A DNA stretch of 7,237 nucleotides from an uncultured Pseudomonadota bacterium (GTDB lineage: Bacteria > Bdellovibrionota_B > Oligoflexia > Oligoflexales > CAILAO01). A program made the translations under genes and the position numbers. The stretch is taken from NCBI GenBank assembly GCA_903832105.1, contig CAILAO010001111.1, forward strand, positions 1 through 7,237, in the 5' to 3' direction. Shown here piece after piece: positions 5,422 to 7,237 of the stretch (position 1 is the first letter of the stretch; each line of letters begins with the position of its first letter). The notes beneath the pieces are model-generated. The model saw only the letters and a list, made by a program, of their open reading frames with translations, was not told where the DNA came from and did not search any database.

Positions 5422-6759
5422 ATGCAAAAGTTTTTCCTCACTGCGTCAATGCTGTCGATTTTTTTCCTTTTTGTGGCCTGCGGAAAAAACCAATACATGG
5501 ATGGTTCCCTGACCACTGGCCTAAGTACCGATCGGACAGTCTATTTTTCCGTGGTCAGTAAAGATACTAAGCTTCCATATCTGGCTCGTATCCCCACTGA
5601 GCAGCACGTGATCCTCGCCACAATGCAACCTATTTCAGAATCCTTAAACGCCATAGACGTCACAGAAGGCAAGGGAATGGTTTTGCATATTGTTGAACCA
5701 CTCGGCACTAAAACGCTGCCACACGAGGTCGCGCGTTTAGATCGCATCGCAATTTTGGCGACCTCGGTCGATGAAGTGCGGAATGGTGGACTATTGAAAA
5801 TTGCCAGCTCGCCTGATTTCATGTACCTGGGACTGGTGCCGTTCTCGGAACGGAAACCCTATCGCCCTCAAGCAGAAGAAACTCCCGAACTTAGGGATAT
5901 CATCAACTCTTTGCCAACAAATCATGTTGGTTCGGCAGACCCAGTTGACGCCGTTTTTTTAACCACTAAACTCGCCGAACTTAGTGGCGAAAAAACTGTC
6001 AAAATCGATGGTGTCGAGACAAGAATCAAAGAACGGGGTTATGGGAGTGGAAGAGCGTTGGCACAAAAGTATCTCGTTCAAGAATATGCCGCTCTTGGTT
6101 ACAAGGCTGAAGCCAAGCCGTATTCGAGGGTTTTTATTGACACCGTAGACAGTGGGTTTAACATTGTTGCCGAAAAAAAGGGTCTAGATCCTTCGAAATA
6201 TCTTATGATCACTGCACATTTTGATAACGTTGGCAACGCCGGAGCGGACGACAACGGATCGGGAACCGTGTCTCTCCTCGGTATTGCCAAAGCTCTTCAA
6301 GACATTACTCCTAAAGTGAATATTCGTTTCGTCAGCTTTGACCAAGAAGAATCGGGCCTCATCGGTTCCGAGTCTTATGCCCTGCAACTTAAGGAAGCCG
6401 GAGACATTGATCAGCTTATCGGTGTCATCAATCTTGATATGACTGGTTACGACAAGGGAAATGAGGGTGCGGTCAGTCTTTCTGATTGCAATGAAAACAC
6501 TTCCTCCGCCCTAACCAAGCTCGTTACCGATTCTATCAAACGCTACAACTACCCGTTGAAAATAAATAATTCTTGCAGCAGCGCCAGTGATCACTCTTCA
6601 TTCTGGGACTATGATAAACCGGCCATCATGGTTATTGAGGATCTTAAGCGACTCAATCCTTGCTATCATTCGTCATGTGACAAGACCGATATCGTCGACT
6701 TTGGCTTTTTGACTTCAATTGCGAATTCGGTAGCGCGAATGATTATCGATAATTTTTAA
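5422..6759 (+). CDS. M28 family zinc metallopeptidase, lipoprotein with long N-terminal region
   Basis: A 445-residue predicted secreted di-zinc aminopeptidase. GGAG at 5413-5416 is 5 bases before the ATG. The signal peptide MQKFFLTASM...LFVAC gives acylated Cys20 followed by Gly; Phe at -3 of the lipobox is less usual. Residues ~36-150 form a region I do not recognise (with KDTKLPYLARIPTEQHVILA and LDRIAILATSVDEV). The catalytic domain begins near 205 (GSGRALAQKYLVQEY). It shows H266 and D268 in AHFDN, the Asp pair 276/277 in GADDNGSG, E309-E310 in FDQEESG, D339 in NLDMTG, SDHSSFW at 389-395 and H416 in CYHSSCDKTD, so all M28 ligands are kept. Cys356/Cys385 and Cys414/Cys419 could form disulfides, which fits an extracytoplasmic enzyme. 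It is only distantly like the M28 gene at 872 outside the motifs, so the two are not a recent duplication. No strong terminator follows. Peptide substrate is unknown. Confidence 0.9.
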   Translation: MQKFFLTASMLSIFFLFVACGKNQYMDGSLTTGLSTDRTVYFSVVSKDTKLPYLARIPTEQHVILATMQPISESLNAIDVTEGKGMVLHIVEPLGTKTLPHEVARLDRIAILATSVDEVRNGGLLKIASSPDFMYLGLVPFSERKPYRPQAEETPELRDIINSLPTNHVGSADPVDAVFLTTKLAELSGEKTVKIDGVETRIKERGYGSGRALAQKYLVQEYAALGYKAEAKPYSRVFIDTVDSGFNIVAEKKGLDPSKYLMITAHFDNVGNAGADDNGSGTVSLLGIAKALQDITPKVNIRFVSFDQEESGLIGSESYALQLKEAGDIDQLIGVINLDMTGYDKGNEGAVSLSDCNENTSSALTKLVTDSIKRYNYPLKINNSCSSASDHSSFWDYDKPAIMVIEDLKRLNPCYHSSCDKTDIVDFGFLTSIANSVARMIIDNF

Positions 6760-7072
6760 CAAACAAGGCTACGCGTTTTTTGTGATGCGAAAATAAGAGT
6801 CTCAAATCCGGGGCCAAATCCTGGGAAACCTTACTCATTTCCTGTTTCCATACGTGAGACATAAAAAACAGGTATGGTGTCCTGATTAGCAGTAGACATC
6901 ATATCAGAAATGCCGCTCTCGGGGAAAAAATAGAAAGATCAAAGCCCTCTTTTGTGGCTTGATTCGATTGCTCGATTCGTAACCGATTGATATTACATGG
7001 CATATAACCAAGATCTAAAGTTTTTGCGAAGGATTCCGATGTGTATGTTGAATGGGCATTAAAGGGGGATAC
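6760..7072. other. 313-base gap without a convincing gene
   Basis: No open frame here has a start with a ribosome site and useful length. What can be seen: GTCTCA (6799-6804) pairing with TGAGAC (6855-6860); CCTGTTT (6841-6847) pairing with AAACAGG (6866-6872); CCATAC (6848-6853) pairing with GTATGG (6872-6877); a small AAGCC/GGCTT stem near 6941-6959; and a cluster of GATTCG/CGATTG motifs at 6961-6989. The CGATTG at 6984 runs into TTGATA (6987-6992), which lacks a well-spaced -10 box, so no promoter is called. Confidence 0.5.
6841..6877 (+). repeat. Two overlapping, mutually exclusive inverted repeats
   Basis: CCTGTTT (6841-6847) is complementary to AAACAGG (6866-6872). The adjoining CCATAC (6848-6853) is complementary to GTATGG (6872-6877). 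The arms alternate (A, B, A', B') and share base 6872, so a transcript could hold one stem or the other. No T-run follows either. It may be a regulatory structure or chance. Confidence 0.3.
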
Positions 7073-7237
7073 ATGACCACTTTCTATAAAAGTTTTGCGA
7101 TAATGTTTTTATTCATTGGTGCTATCGGACTAGCTTCTTTTTCTCATGCCGAAGAATACAACCTATCTTATGGAGCACGTCTTACCGAAACAAACGGCGC
7201 ACCAGTTCTAGGTCAAGATGGGAAACTTGATCTTGAG
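7073..7237 (+). CDS. N-terminal part of a secreted protein, truncated by the window edge
   Basis: An ATG at 7073 preceded by a strong AGGGGG (7063-7068) opens a frame that runs 55 codons to the window end without a stop. The first 26 residues form a clear Sec signal peptide: Lys6, a hydrophobic core (AIMFLFIGAIGLASF) and a signal-peptidase I site after SHA, before EEYNL. The visible mature part, YGARLTETNGAPVLGQDGKL, has the 'extract/argument of a variable + G-x-P-V-x-G' look of the first beta-sandwich in large surface or cell-wall-anchor-like proteins annotated in Bdellovibrio-type genomes. That resemblance is an impression from a very short stretch. The frame is missed by length filters because it has no stop inside the window. 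Function unknown. Confidence 0.65.
   Translation, partial: MTTFYKSFAIMFLFIGAIGLASFSHAEEYNLSYGARLTETNGAPVLGQDGKLDLE

Noticed and set aside
872..6759. The two M28 lipoproteins as a recent tandem duplication flanking hflKC
   Set aside because: Outside the metal-binding motifs they differ in length, N-terminal region and sequence, so they are distant family members rather than recent copies.
6959..7015. Promoter for the gene at 7073 using TTGATT or TTGATA
   Set aside because: No -10-like hexamer lies 16-18 bases downstream; TATAAC at 7003-7008 is only 10 bases from TTGATA.
6997..7062. 21-codon open frame (ATG at 6997, TAA at 7060-7062) before the last gene
   Set aside because: No ribosome site, very short, and no recognisable leader-peptide feature such as a run of one amino acid.
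1..7237. CRISPR arrays, transposases, integrase sites, tRNA or rRNA genes, toxin-antitoxin or phage-defence genes
   Set aside because: None of the coding or non-coding stretches shows the repeats, motifs or structures that would support them.

Overview
The window reads as accessory-light chromosomal DNA from a Gram-negative bacterium, but it appears to be made of two unlike parts. From about 640 onward the DNA is of moderate-to-low GC (mid-40s percent by eye). It carries two lipobox-bearing M28 metallopeptidases, an hflK-hflC pair, a hemolysin III/PAQR-type membrane protein and the start of a secreted protein. Two lipid-anchored exopeptidases with the full M28 metal-ligand set, an SPFH quality-control pair and short secreted or surface proteins would suit a Bdellovibrionota/Oligoflexia-like or other 'deltaproteobacterial' lineage. 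That placement is an inference from gene style, not from any marker gene. The first ~620 bases are clearly GC-richer (around 60% by eye). They encode, on the minus strand, the interior of an outer-membrane porin of the type common in Geobacter and related Desulfobacterota.

Layout: (i) 1-656, minus strand, porin fragment open at the window edge and lacking its true 5' end. (ii) 600-871, AT-rich spacer with a short Lys/Arg-rich open frame and a dyad. (iii) 872-1966, plus strand, M28 lipoprotein 1. (iv) 1967-2121, hflK leader with a good sigma70-like promoter, a 9-bp direct repeat and a weak hairpin. (v) 2122-3192 hflK and 3203-4180 hflC, plus strand, a tight two-gene operon. (vi) 4242-5132, minus strand, a seven-TM hemolysin III/PAQR protein convergent with hflC, carrying an unusual ~76-residue C-terminal extension. 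(vii) 5133-5421, divergent intergenic region with a minus-strand promoter candidate and a tandem 10-mer. (viii) 5422-6759, plus strand, M28 lipoprotein 2 with a long unrecognised N-terminal region. (ix) 6760-7072, 313 bases with no convincing gene but several inverted repeats. (x) 7073 to the window end, the start of a signal-peptide-bearing protein.

Functionally, HflK and HflC are expected to form the large membrane SPFH complex that surrounds and modulates the FtsH protease. The two M28 lipoproteins probably trim peptides in the periplasm or at the outer membrane. The PAQR-type protein is a predicted zinc-site integral membrane enzyme or homeostasis factor. The genes share an envelope and proteolysis theme, but only hflK-hflC look like a true operon. 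No mobile element, RNA gene, CRISPR array or defence system was recognised. The points most worth a second look are the composition seam near 600-650 (contig chimera or transfer), the fused C-terminal domain on the PAQR protein, and the small repeat and dyad elements in the leaders.
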